This document shows, piece after piece, positions 24,830-32,717 of a stretch of 51,782 nt of DNA. The position numbers were made by a program, and so were the translations under genes. Position 1 is the stretch's first letter, and each line of letters starts with the position of its first letter. The notes under the pieces are model-generated. The model ran no database searches and was not told the DNA's origin. It saw only the letters and a program-made list of their open reading frames with translations. The stretch lies in assembly GCF_910584445.1 (NCBI RefSeq), contig NZ_CAJUBO010000019.1:1-51782 (forward strand). The letters run 5' to 3'. The DNA comes from an uncultured Desulfovibrio sp. (GTDB lineage: Bacteria; Desulfobacterota; Desulfovibrionia; Desulfovibrionales; Desulfovibrionaceae).

Positions 24830-24857
24830 ATAGTACGCTATCCGGCCCCGCTTGCAA
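24830..24857 (-). promoter_or_regulatory. Possible promoter of the minus-strand glycosyltransferase cluster
   Basis: On the minus strand, TTGCAA (24857-24852) and TACTAT (24835-24830) are separated by 16 bases, 40 bases before the GT4 start. Each box matches the consensus at four of six positions. It lies in the 115-base divergent gap that must serve both strands. Confidence 0.4.
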
Positions 24858-24904
24858 AGCGGGAGGGCATTGCCTTGACGGACGCGGCGGGCTAGTCTCC
24901 GGGC

Positions 24905-25930
24905 ATGGAACTCTCCGGCCTGTCCGTTTCCCGCGCGTCCGGCGCCCGTCCCCCCCTGCGTGTGGTCATCAGCCTCGATGTGGAAGAAGAGGGGCTGTTC
25001 TCCGGCAGGTATGCGGCCACGGGCTGCGGCGTACGCAATGTGGAGCTGCTCCCCCGGCTCGCGCCGCTCTGCCGCGACCTGGGCTTTCCGCTCACGCTTT
25101 TCTGCGCCTACACGGTCTTTGCCTCGGCACCCGGCCGCGCCGTGCTGGCGCGGATGCGCGATGACTACGGCGCGGAGATCGGCGCCCATCTCCACCACTG
25201 GAGCACCCCCCCCCTGGAGGCCGCGCAGGCGCCCGGCGAACCCACGCGCACCCATCTGCTACCGCGCGACCTGCTGCGCCGCCGCCTGCGTACCCTGCTC
25301 GACGCCGGGCGGGACTTCCAGTCCGCGCCGCTGACGAGCTTCCGCATGGGGCGCTGGGATCTCAAGGCGGAAGTTCGCCCCCTGCTGGCGGAGGAAGGCA
25401 TCCTGGTGGACAGCTCCGTCTGCCCCCTGCGCGCCTTCGGAAACGGGCCTGACCATTTTCTCGCGCCGCCCGATCCGTACTGGGTGGACGGCGCGCCGGG
25501 CAGGTCCCTGCTCGAAGCGCCCATTACCCAGATCCCCCTTGTGCCCGGCATGGAACGGATGTGGTACAGACTCACGCGCTCCTCCGCGCCGTTGCTCGAC
25601 CGTTTCCACTTTTTCGGCGCGCTGAGCGCCAATCCCTTCTGGCACGGGGCGCGGGCCATGCGCCTCGCCACCCGCCTCCATGTGCGCCGGGGCGGCAGGG
25701 TGCTCAGCCTGTTCTGGCATTCCTCGGAAATGCTCCCCGGCGGCTCCCCCCATGTGCCGGACGAGGCGGCCGCCGATGCGGCCCTGAACAAGATCCTCAC
25801 CTTCTGCGTCTGGCTGCGCGAGCACTTCGCGGTGGAAGGCGTCACGGCCACACGACTGCGCGCGCTCGCGCCCGGGCTGGGCTTTGCCCGGCGGGACACG
25901 GCGCCAGCCGCCGGGGGGGGCGACTGGTGA
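24905..25930 (+). CDS. Polysaccharide-deacetylase-like protein
   Basis: A 341-residue protein resembling the NodB/CE4 deacetylase superfamily. RVVISLDVEEEG gives the catalytic/metal aspartate at the end of the first strand. EIGAHLHHW provides the metal-binding H-x3-H pattern (HLHHW, slightly compressed). TSFRMGRWDL contains the family arginine, and RVLSLFWHSSEML carries the final histidine region. There is no signal peptide, so it would act in the cytoplasm on a nucleotide- or lipid-linked sugar. Divergent from the glycosyltransferase cluster and overlapping the next gene as GTGA. The deacetylase assignment is from motif order; the substrate is unknown. Confidence 0.75.
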   Translation: MELSGLSVSRASGARPPLRVVISLDVEEEGLFSGRYAATGCGVRNVELLPRLAPLCRDLGFPLTLFCAYTVFASAPGRAVLARMRDDYGAEIGAHLHHWSTPPLEAAQAPGEPTRTHLLPRDLLRRRLRTLLDAGRDFQSAPLTSFRMGRWDLKAEVRPLLAEEGILVDSSVCPLRAFGNGPDHFLAPPDPYWVDGAPGRSLLEAPITQIPLVPGMERMWYRLTRSSAPLLDRFHFFGALSANPFWHGARAMRLATRLHVRRGGRVLSLFWHSSEMLPGGSPHVPDEAAADAALNKILTFCVWLREHFAVEGVTATRLRALAPGLGFARRDTAPAAGGGDW

Positions 25931-26697
25931 ACCGCTGCATCCTCGTCCTGCTGGACGGCCTTGGCGCCGCCACGGCGCGCAGGCACATGGGCTTCCTCGC
26001 CGCGCTCACGCACGGGGGCATGACGCGCCATACGGAACTCACGGCCGAACTGCCCCCGCTCTCGCGGCCCATCTATGCCACGCTCGTCACCGGGCTTCCG
26101 CCCCTTGAGACCGGCATCCTCCGCAACGAGGACGCCCGCACCTGCCCGGGTCCGACCCTCTTTTCCCGCGCCCGCGCCGCCGGGCTGACCACCGCCGCGG
26201 CGGCCTATCACTGGATGAGCGAACTCTGCAACCGCGCGCCCTTTGTGCCGGAACGCGACCGGCTCTGCGACGATGCGCGCCTTCCCATCAGCCACGGACT
26301 CTTCTACAGCCAGGACGCCTATCCCGACGACGAGCTTTTCCGCGATGCCGAAGCCCTGCGCCTGCGGCACGCGCCGCACCTGCTCCTTGTCCACAGCATG
26401 GGAATCGACCACGCGGGGCACCGCGCGGGCGCGGACTCGCGCGCCTACCGCGACGCGGCGCGCGCCACCGACGCCCTGCTGGCGGCCTATCTGCCGCGCT
26501 GGCTGGAGGCCGGGTACCCCGTGCTCATCACCAGCGATCACGGCATGGACGCGGACGGCAGCCACACTGATCCCACTCCGGCCGCGCGGCGCGTGCCCCT
26601 CTGGCTGGCCGGCGCGCCCGGCGATACGAAGCTGCCCACGCGCCAGACCGGCATAGCGCCCCTGGCCGCCCGGCTGCTCGGCCTGACATGGCCGTGA
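25927..26697 (+). CDS. Alkaline-phosphatase-superfamily phosphodiesterase/phosphatase
   Basis: A 256-residue cytoplasmic protein of the type I phosphodiesterase/nucleotide pyrophosphatase group. The first metal aspartate is in ILVLLDGLGAATARRH. The nucleophile region lies in LPPLSRPIYATLVTG (a Ser/Thr at this place accepts the phosphate in the family). VHSMGIDHAGHRAG provides the D-x3-H pair and SDHGMDADGSHTD the D-H of the second site and a final histidine. All metal ligands seem to be present. The start is a GTG whose last bases overlap the previous stop (GTGA); no ATG fits. It could release phosphate or cleave a nucleotide-sugar or lipid phosphodiester for the deacetylase partner. Confidence 0.83.
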   Translation: MNRCILVLLDGLGAATARRHMGFLAALTHGGMTRHTELTAELPPLSRPIYATLVTGLPPLETGILRNEDARTCPGPTLFSRARAAGLTTAAAAYHWMSELCNRAPFVPERDRLCDDARLPISHGLFYSQDAYPDDELFRDAEALRLRHAPHLLLVHSMGIDHAGHRAGADSRAYRDAARATDALLAAYLPRWLEAGYPVLITSDHGMDADGSHTDPTPAARRVPLWLAGAPGDTKLPTRQTGIAPLAARLLGLTWP

Positions 26698-26726
26698 TCC
26701 GCCGGGTCCCTCTCAGGCTCGGATCA
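26695..26726. terminator. Stop-to-stop inverted repeat between convergent genes
   Basis: TGATCCG (26695-26701) and CGGATCA (26720-26726) are perfect inverted repeats around an 18-base loop. The left arm starts with the TGA stop of the phosphodiesterase gene and the right arm ends with the reverse-complement stop of the acetyltransferase gene. A T-run is lacking on both sides, so termination would be weak or factor-assisted. Confidence 0.4.
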
Positions 26727-27281
26727 TTGCAGCATATCAGGAGGTCCGTCCTCCTTCACCGGCTCCACCGCATGCCAGTAGAGGCAAATATCCACATAGC
26801 CGCCGTCCGGCCGCCGGAAGCCCCCGGGGATGACGCCCAGCGGCGTGAAGCCCAGCTTTTCGTACAGATGCCGCGCGGCGGCGTTGTCCACGGCCACGGC
26901 ATTGAACTGGAGGATACGGAAACCGAGAAGCCCGGCCTCGCGCAGGCTGCGCCGCACCAGCGCGGCGCCGACGCCCCGGCCGCGCGCCGCGCCCGAGACC
27001 GCGTAGCTCGCATTGGCGATATGTCCGCAACGGCCCACATTGTTGGGATGCAGCACAAAAAGGCCGAGCACGCGGCCCGCCGCGTCCTGCGCCACGCAAG
27101 AGCGGCTTTGCCCGGCGAAAAAGGCGGCCGCCTCCCCGGCCGACAGCGGTTCCTCCTGCGGGAACGCCTGCCCCGCCGCCACCACCTCATTCCAGATCTC
27201 GCGCATGGCGGGAAGATCGGCCGTCACATACGGCCGCACCTCCACAGTGCCGCCGACAGTTGCGTTCCGGGCGTTCCCCAT
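26724..27281 (-). CDS. GNAT-family N-acetyltransferase
   Basis: A 185-residue GNAT acetyltransferase. VEVRPYVTADLPAMREIWNE is a typical N-terminus, ASYAVSGAARGRGVGAALVR contains the acetyl-CoA loop (R-G-x-G-x-A/G), and FNAVAVDNAAARHLYEKLGF is the classic N...A..lYeklGF segment. The IPGGFRRPDGGYVDICLYWH ending resembles phosphinothricin- or amino-acid-modifying GNATs. The substrate is unknown. A strong AAGGAGG ribosome site precedes the ATG. It is a single gene converging on the phosphodiesterase gene. Confidence 0.9.
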   Translation of the reverse strand: MGNARNATVGGTVEVRPYVTADLPAMREIWNEVVAAGQAFPQEEPLSAGEAAAFFAGQSRSCVAQDAAGRVLGLFVLHPNNVGRCGHIANASYAVSGAARGRGVGAALVRRSLREAGLLGFRILQFNAVAVDNAAARHLYEKLGFTPLGVIPGGFRRPDGGYVDICLYWHAVEPVKEDGPPDMLQ

Positions 27282-27455
27282 GCCGTCCTCCTTTCCTTCC
27301 GGCGCGAAATGCGGTACAGATTCTCACGAGGTCCATCGTTCAAGGCCCGGCCGCCGCGGCCGGCACGTCGCCCCGGGAAGGGACGGCCGCATCCGCGCCG
27401 GAAAACGTTGCCGTTCCCCCTGCCGCCGACGCGCGGCAGGCTCCCGGAGGCCGCG

Positions 27456-27662
27456 ATGGTTACGCCCATAGAGGTGGTCTGTCTACAGATGGCGAGCGCC
27501 GCGCGCGGTCCGGACGAGGCGCATTATCACCTCGCCGATCCGCAGCGCGCCAGGCCCCGCCCCATGACCGAGGCCGCCAACTTCCATATCGTGGACCGGA
27601 CCATCACCCTCGCCCAGATCGGCTTCGACTATTACGACAATATCGTGACCTACCGCGTCTGA
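27456..27662 (+). CDS. Small protein of unknown function (68 residues)
   Basis: A small gene with GGAGG five bases before the ATG. The 68-residue product is soluble with mixed charge. A histidine/arginine-rich N-terminal half (EAHYHLADPQRARP) is followed by a well-formed alternating segment ANFHIVDRTITLAQIGFDYY, which looks like a beta hairpin. There is no signal peptide or membrane helix and only a single Cys near the N-terminus. I do not recognise a family. It lies between the GNAT gene and the beta-CASP gene, just upstream of a candidate promoter, so it is probably transcribed on its own. The clear ribosome site, codon use like its neighbours and ordered C-terminal half support it being real. 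Confidence 0.65.
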   Translation: MVTPIEVVCLQMASAARGPDEAHYHLADPQRARPRPMTEAANFHIVDRTITLAQIGFDYYDNIVTYRV

Positions 27663-27709
27663 TCTTTCGCCTCCCTCCCGTCCGGCTTCATCCTTTCCTG
27701 CCGCGGCCC

Positions 27710-27738
27710 TTGATTTCGGCCGTTTCCGCGGGTAGATT
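27710..27738 (+). promoter_or_regulatory. Possible promoter of the beta-CASP/rsmD/coaD/miaA operon
   Basis: TTGATT (27710-27715) and TAGATT (27733-27738) are separated by 17 bases, 45 bases before the start of the beta-CASP gene. Each matches four of six consensus positions with optimal spacing. Confidence 0.45.
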
Positions 27739-27782
27739 TCCACGCGGCGCACTCGTGGCGCACTCAGTCAGCGGGAGGCATG

Positions 27783-29405
27783 ATGAAGATCCAGTTTCTC
27801 GGCGCCGCGCGCACCGTCACCGGCTCCTGCCACATGATCGAGACCGGCGCCGCGCGCTTCTGCATCGACTGCGGCATGCATCAGGGCAACAGGGCCATCG
27901 AGGAGCGCAACCGCGACCTCACGCCCTACCGGCCAAAGGCCGTGGATTTCGTCATCCTCACCCATGCCCACATGGACCATGCGGGCCTGCTCCCGGCGCT
28001 CGCGGCCAACGGTTTCTCCGGGCCTGTCTATTGCACGTCGGCCACGGCGGACCTCCTCGGCGTCATGCTGGAGGACAGCGCCCACATCCAGGAGGTCGAG
28101 TCCGAGCGCCAGGCGAAAAAATTCAAACGCCGGGGCCTCAGGCATCCGCCCGCCCCGCTCTACACCATGGAGGACGCGCGCGCCGCGGTCGCCCTGCTCC
28201 GCCCCGTGGACTACCATGTGCCCTTCGAGCCCGCGCCGGGCGTGCGCGCCGTCATGCACGACGCCGGGCATATCCTCGGTTCGGGCAGCCTGCGCCTGGA
28301 GATCGACGAGGGCGGCGCCACCACGAGCCTCATCTTTTCCGGCGACATCGGCCGCCCGGACTCGCTCATCGTGCGCAACCCGGAAACGCCGCCGCCCGCC
28401 GACTATGTGTTCATGGAATCCACCTACGGCGACCGCGACCACAAAAACGAGGGCGAAAGCGAGGCGGAGCTGGCCTCGGCCATCGCCTGGAGCCACTCGC
28501 ACGGCGAAAAGGTCATCATCCCCGCCTTTGCCGTGGAACGCTCGCAGGAGGTGCTCTACTGCCTGCTCAATGTCTGGCGCCAGGGTGGGCTGCCGGACGA
28601 CATGCCCATCTTTCTGGACAGCCCCCTCGCCATCCGCGCCACCGAGATCTTCAGCCGCCACGGCGAGCTTTTCGACGAAGCCGCCAGCGCGCTCTTCGAC
28701 GACGCGGACGCGGCGGCCTTCATGGAGCGGGTCAACTATACCCTCAGCGCCGCCGAATCCATGCGTATCAACGACCTTGGCGGGCCGGCCATCGTCATCT
28801 CCGCCAGCGGCATGTGCAATGCGGGCCGCATCCGCCATCACCTGCGCCACAACCTCTGGCGCAGCGGAGCCAGCGTGGTGTTCGTGGGCTATCAGGCCCT
28901 GGGCACGCCGGGCCGCCGGCTGGTGGAAAAGGCCGCGAGCCTGCGCCTTTTCGGCGAGGACGTGAACGTCGCCGCCCGCATCTTCACCATCAACGGGTTT
29001 TCCGGCCATGCGGGACAGAGCCAGCTGCTCCACTGGCTGGCGCCGCTGGCCGCGGACGGGGGCGGCAAGCGCCCGCAGGTGGTCCTCGTCCACGGCGAGC
29101 CACAGGCCCAGGAGGCGCTGGGCGCCCTCATCCGCGAGCGCTTCGGACTCACCCCCCTTGTGCCGGATTATCTTGAGGAAATGACGCTTGAGGGCAGCCA
29201 TGTGGCCGGCGTGGAACTGCACGAGGAAGCGGCGCGCCCGCGCGTGGACTGGAACTTCCTCACCGGCGAGCTGGAACGCAAGTGGGGCATGCTCAAGGAA
29301 AGGATCGCCGCCACGGAGGACCGCCCCTGGGCCGAGCAGACCGAACTGCGCGACGCGCTCGCCCGCATGGAATACGACATGACGCGCCTGCTCTCGCGGA
29401 TGTAG
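27783..29405 (+). CDS. Metallo-beta-lactamase / beta-CASP RNA-processing exonuclease-like protein
   Basis: A 540-residue cytoplasmic protein of the CPSF/YsiH-like beta-CASP ribonuclease group. MKIQFLGAARTVTGS is the family N-terminus. ILTHAHMDHAGL is the H-x-H-x-D-H zinc motif. MHDAGHILGSGSLRLEI supplies the next histidine and IFSGDIGRPD the bridging aspartate. The beta-CASP motifs follow: DSPLAIRATEIF, ISASGMCNAGRIRHHL, and the C-terminal NGFSGHAGQSQLLHWL histidine. All zinc ligands are present, so nuclease activity is expected. Two adjacent ATGs follow GGGAGG; the second (27783) has usable spacing, while 27780 would sit one base from it. First gene of an operon with rsmD (3-base gap), coaD and miaA. 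Confidence 0.92.
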   Translation: MKIQFLGAARTVTGSCHMIETGAARFCIDCGMHQGNRAIEERNRDLTPYRPKAVDFVILTHAHMDHAGLLPALAANGFSGPVYCTSATADLLGVMLEDSAHIQEVESERQAKKFKRRGLRHPPAPLYTMEDARAAVALLRPVDYHVPFEPAPGVRAVMHDAGHILGSGSLRLEIDEGGATTSLIFSGDIGRPDSLIVRNPETPPPADYVFMESTYGDRDHKNEGESEAELASAIAWSHSHGEKVIIPAFAVERSQEVLYCLLNVWRQGGLPDDMPIFLDSPLAIRATEIFSRHGELFDEAASALFDDADAAAFMERVNYTLSAAESMRINDLGGPAIVISASGMCNAGRIRHHLRHNLWRSGASVVFVGYQALGTPGRRLVEKAASLRLFGEDVNVAARIFTINGFSGHAGQSQLLHWLAPLAADGGGKRPQVVLVHGEPQAQEALGALIRERFGLTPLVPDYLEEMTLEGSHVAGVELHEEAARPRVDWNFLTGELERKWGMLKERIAATEDRPWAEQTELRDALARMEYDMTRLLSRM

Positions 29406-29408
29406 CCC

Positions 29409-30005
29409 ATGCGCGTCATTGCCGGGACTTTTGGCGGCCGCCGCCTCGTCACGCCCGCTGGCGAGGGTTGCCGCCCGGCCATGGGCCGCACGCGCGAGGC
29501 GCTGTTTTCCATGCTCGAAGCGCGCGGCGCGGACATGGCCGCCGCCCGCGTCCTCGACATTTTCGCGGGCAGCGGCAGCCTTGCCTTCGAGGCCCTGAGC
29601 CGGGGCGCGCCCGAGGCGTGGCTCGTGGAAAACGCCCAGCCTTCCCTGCGCTGCATCGAGGCCAATGTGGCGGCGCTGGGGGTGGAGGCGCGCACGCGCG
29701 TCATCCGCGAGGACGCGCTCCGCTTTCTGCGGCGCCGCCCCGACGCGCCCTTTGATCTCGTCTTTCTGGACCCTCCCTATCGCAAGGCGCTGGCGCTCCC
29801 GGCGCTGACAGCCCTGGCCTCGGGGGCATGGCTGGCCGGCGGGGCGCTGGTCGCGGCGGAAGTGGAGGAAGGACTCGCCCCGGCCCCTGTGCCGGGCCTT
29901 TCGCCGCTGGCCGAACGCCGTTTCGGCCAGACCGTTATCCACATCTGGCGGGCGGACGGCGCCTTTGACGCCGCTCCCCGGGCCGCCCCGGAGTCCCGGA
30001 CATGA
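29409..30005 (+). CDS. rsmD: 16S rRNA m2G966 methyltransferase RsmD
   Basis: A 198-residue Rossmann methyltransferase that modifies G966 of 16S rRNA. MRVIAGTFGGRRL is the typical N-terminus, followed by RPAMGRTREALFSML (family RPT..rvrEalFn.l). The SAM loop is VLDIFAGSGSLAFEALSRGA, and FLDPPY is the N/D-P-P-Y catalytic motif. The start follows the beta-CASP stop by three bases and its stop overlaps coaD as ATGA, a common rsmD-coaD arrangement. Confidence 0.96.
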   Translation: MRVIAGTFGGRRLVTPAGEGCRPAMGRTREALFSMLEARGADMAAARVLDIFAGSGSLAFEALSRGAPEAWLVENAQPSLRCIEANVAALGVEARTRVIREDALRFLRRRPDAPFDLVFLDPPYRKALALPALTALASGAWLAGGALVAAEVEEGLAPAPVPGLSPLAERRFGQTVIHIWRADGAFDAAPRAAPESRT

Positions 30006-30559
30006 AGACCGCGCTCTATCCAGGCACGTTCGACCCGCTCACCAACGGCCATCTGAGCCTCATCCGCCGGGGCCTTGAGGTGTTTGACAGGATCGTCGTG
30101 GCCGTGGCGGAGACCACGCCCAAGCATCCGCTCTTTTCCCTGGAGGAGCGCGTGGACCTCGCGCGCGAGGCCGTGCGCCACCTGAAAGGAGCGGAAGTGG
30201 CCCCGTTCACCGGCCTGACCGTGGAATACGCGCGCTCGCTCGGCGTCTGCGCCATCCTCCGGGGCCTGCGCGCGGTGTCGGATTTCGAGTACGAATTCCA
30301 GCTCGCGCTCATGAACCGGCGCCTGCGGCCGCATATCCAGACCGTGTTCATGATGACCGACTATCAATGGCTCTACATCAGCTCCACCATCATCAAGTCC
30401 GCCGCGAGCCAGGGCGCGGACGTCAAGGGGCTGGTGCCGGAAAACGTCCGCCTGGCGCTGGAAGGCAAGTACGACGCCGGCATGGTCCGGCCGGGCACGC
30501 CCTGCCTGGGCGCGCCGCACGGCGGCTTCAACGGCATGGCGCCCGGCGCGGGCGCGTGA
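30002..30559 (+). CDS. coaD: Phosphopantetheine adenylyltransferase CoaD
   Basis: A 185-residue enzyme that transfers AMP to 4'-phosphopantetheine, the penultimate step of coenzyme A synthesis. ALYPGTFDPLTNGHLSLIRR carries the T/HxGH nucleotidyltransferase motif (here NGH). RGLRAVSDFEYEFQLALMN and the C-terminal ISSTIIKSAASQGADV segment (family iSSs.vrela..g.dv) are diagnostic. About 20 residues longer than usual at the C-terminus, ending in a glycine-rich tail. ATGA overlap with rsmD; miaA follows at once. Confidence 0.96.
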   Translation: MKTALYPGTFDPLTNGHLSLIRRGLEVFDRIVVAVAETTPKHPLFSLEERVDLAREAVRHLKGAEVAPFTGLTVEYARSLGVCAILRGLRAVSDFEYEFQLALMNRRLRPHIQTVFMMTDYQWLYISSTIIKSAASQGADVKGLVPENVRLALEGKYDAGMVRPGTPCLGAPHGGFNGMAPGAGA

Positions 30560-30561
30560 GC

Positions 30562-31599
30562 ATGCCCGCCGCCACGGCCGCTCCCGGCCCGGATGCCGCG
30601 CCCTGCGCCGTCATCTGCCTGGCCGGTCCCACAGGTTCCGGCAAGACCGCCCTGGCGCTCCATCTCGCGCGCGAGCTGGGCTGCGAGATCATCAACGCGG
30701 ACTCGCGCCAGGTCTATGCGGATTTTCCCCTCATCACGGCCCAGCCCTCGCCGGAGGAACGCGCGGCCTGCCCGCACCACCTCTATGGCTTTCTCCCCAC
30801 CGGGCAGAAGATCAGCGCCGGGCGCTGGGCCGCCATGGCGGCCGCCGTCGCGCGCGAGGTCACGGCCCGCGGCCGCGTGCCGCTGCTGGTGGGGGGCACA
30901 GGTCTCTATTTTCAGGCCCTGCTGCGGGGCATGGCCGAGATCCCTCCCGTGGCGCCGGAGGTGACGCGCCGCCTCACGGCCCGGCTCCACAGCCTCGGGC
31001 CTGAGGCCCTGCATGCGGAACTGGCCCGCGCCGACCCGGCCTACGCGGCGCGCATCCACCCGCGCGACCGCCAGCGCATCCTGCGCGCCCTGGAGGTGCT
31101 GGAAGACACGGGCAGGCCCTTCAGCTGGTGGCATGCCCATGCCATGGCCGCGCCGCCCTGCACCGGGCCGCTGCTGGTGCTTGACGCCGGCCTTGACTGG
31201 CTTGCCCCGCGCCTTGCCCGCCGCCTGGACGCCATGCTGGCCGCCGGGGCGCTGGACGAAGCCCGCGCCGCGCGCGCCCGCTGCCCCGGCAGCGTGGCGG
31301 GCGTCCGTCAGCCGGGCTGGTCAGGCATCGGCTGCGCGGAGCTTCTGGCCCATCTGGAGGGCGAGATCAGCCTGGAGGAATGCCGCGCCCGCTGGCTCGC
31401 CAACACGCGCGCCTACGCCAAGCGCCAGCTCACCTGGTTCCGCGCGCGACGCGGGTCCGTCTTCCTGCCGCCGGAGGGCGGAACGAGCGACTTCCTCGCC
31501 GCCGCCGCGCGCGGCCTTGCGGCGGCCCGGGCGGCGGAACAGCCCAAACGGCGCGGCCCGGCAGAAAGCGGGCCGGTTTCCGTTTCCTCCTTGACGTAA
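30562..31599 (+). CDS. miaA: tRNA dimethylallyltransferase MiaA
   Basis: A 345-residue enzyme that adds a dimethylallyl group to A37 of tRNAs reading UNN codons. The P-loop is LAGPTGSGKTALALHLA, followed by the diagnostic INADSRQVYADFPLITAQP, HHLYGFLPTGQKISAGRWA and LLVGGTGLYFQALL. HPRDRQRILRALEV and the late NTRAYAKRQLTWFR are also MiaA hallmarks. The C-terminal 35 residues are low-complexity. The ATG at 30562 was used. A GTG six bases earlier (30556) overlaps the coaD stop as GTGA and is an equally possible start. Last gene of the operon. Confidence 0.95.
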   Translation: MPAATAAPGPDAAPCAVICLAGPTGSGKTALALHLARELGCEIINADSRQVYADFPLITAQPSPEERAACPHHLYGFLPTGQKISAGRWAAMAAAVAREVTARGRVPLLVGGTGLYFQALLRGMAEIPPVAPEVTRRLTARLHSLGPEALHAELARADPAYAARIHPRDRQRILRALEVLEDTGRPFSWWHAHAMAAPPCTGPLLVLDAGLDWLAPRLARRLDAMLAAGALDEARAARARCPGSVAGVRQPGWSGIGCAELLAHLEGEISLEECRARWLANTRAYAKRQLTWFRARRGSVFLPPEGGTSDFLAAAARGLAAARAAEQPKRRGPAESGPVSVSSLT

Positions 31600-31710
31600 T
31601 CCGTCCCGTGGGCTACCGTCGTCCTGATACGAAATTCCTTCCGGGGTGCGTCCGCGGCGTGGCGTCGCGGGCGGTGCATATCGTGGTCTCTGTTGCAAAA
31701 GGAAAAGCGC

Positions 31711-32709
31711 ATGAGAAACGGCACAACTCTTTTTCTGCTGGCGGTCACGCTCCTGGCGTTCGCGGCATGTCCCCCGGCTCCCGGCGCGGCTCCCGCCGCC
31801 CTGGAGCCTACGGACAGCGGCGCGCCCTCGGCCATCGTCATCTTCCCCGTGGGCGCCAAGCCCAATCCCAAGGCCGCGGCCATGGCGCCCGTCGCCTTCA
31901 ATCACGTCGTCCATGAAAAATGGATGACCAAAAACGGGAAAGACTGCACGGTCTGTCATCACACGGGTGACGCCGTGGCCTGCACCACCTGCCATACGCA
32001 GGAAGGCAAGGCCGAAGGCGGCTTCGTCACTCTCGAAAAGGCCATGCATGCCACCAAGATCGCGCCCCGCAAGGAAAATACGCCCGCAAGCTGCGTAAGC
32101 TGCCACGAGGCGCAGCTTGCCCGGCGCGAGTGCGCGGGCTGCCACACCACCCTGGTCAGGAATGTCCGCAACGAGGCGTGGTGCGCCGTGTGCCACACCA
32201 TGACCAAGTCCATGACCGCCGCCGACATGCAGCAGGGCATCGCGGGCACGCTCCCCGAGCGGCGCAACGAAGCCCTCGCCACGGAGACGGAGCTTGCGCG
32301 CGCGCACGCCGACTACTGGCCGGCCACGCTGGCGCCCTACAAGGTGGTCATCGACTCCCTGGTGGGCAAGTACGAGCCTTGCGTCTTCAACCACAAGAGC
32401 CATGTGCTCTCGCTCATGGGCCGCATCAAGGACAACAAGCTTGCCGGGGCCTTCCACACCGAGCCGGCCACGCTCTGCGTCACCTGCCACCATAACAGCC
32501 CCCCGTCGGCCACGCCGCCCAAGTGCGCGAGCTGCCACAGCAAGACCATCGATCCCGCCGCCCCCCAGCGTCCGGCGCTCAAGGCGGCCTTCCACCTCCA
32601 GTGCATGAGCTGCCACAAGGACATGAAGGTGGCGCGGCCGCGCAATACCGACTGCACAACCTGCCACAAGCTCCGCGCCCCTGAGCGCGCCGCCAACCAG
32701 GCCAACTAG
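31711..32709 (+). CDS. nhcA: Nine-haem cytochrome c (NhcA/9HcA)
   Basis: A 332-residue periplasmic cytochrome. A Sec signal peptide (about 1-30) precedes a mature part beginning ALEPTDSGAPSAIV, which I recognise from the Desulfovibrio nine-haem cytochrome. Exactly nine CXXCH motifs are present, in order CTVCH, CTTCH, CVSCH, CAGCH, CAVCH, CVTCH, CASCH, CMSCH, CTTCH. Additional histidines provide second axial ligands, as in the two tetrahaem c3-like domains plus one bridging haem known for this protein. It accepts electrons from periplasmic hydrogenase through type I cytochrome c3 and passes them to the membrane complex encoded next. I used the ATG at 31711 with AGGA eight bases upstream; a TTG at 31693 is in frame but less likely. 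Confidence 0.96.
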   Translation: MRNGTTLFLLAVTLLAFAACPPAPGAAPAALEPTDSGAPSAIVIFPVGAKPNPKAAAMAPVAFNHVVHEKWMTKNGKDCTVCHHTGDAVACTTCHTQEGKAEGGFVTLEKAMHATKIAPRKENTPASCVSCHEAQLARRECAGCHTTLVRNVRNEAWCAVCHTMTKSMTAADMQQGIAGTLPERRNEALATETELARAHADYWPATLAPYKVVIDSLVGKYEPCVFNHKSHVLSLMGRIKDNKLAGAFHTEPATLCVTCHHNSPPSATPPKCASCHSKTIDPAAPQRPALKAAFHLQCMSCHKDMKVARPRNTDCTTCHKLRAPERAANQAN

Positions 32710-32717
32710 GGGGAACC

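Noticed and set aside
31591..31619. A promoter upstream of nhcA (TTGACG and TACCGT, 17 bases apart)
   Set aside because: The -10 box matches only three of six positions and the -35 box lies at the very end of miaA; too weak to list as a feature.
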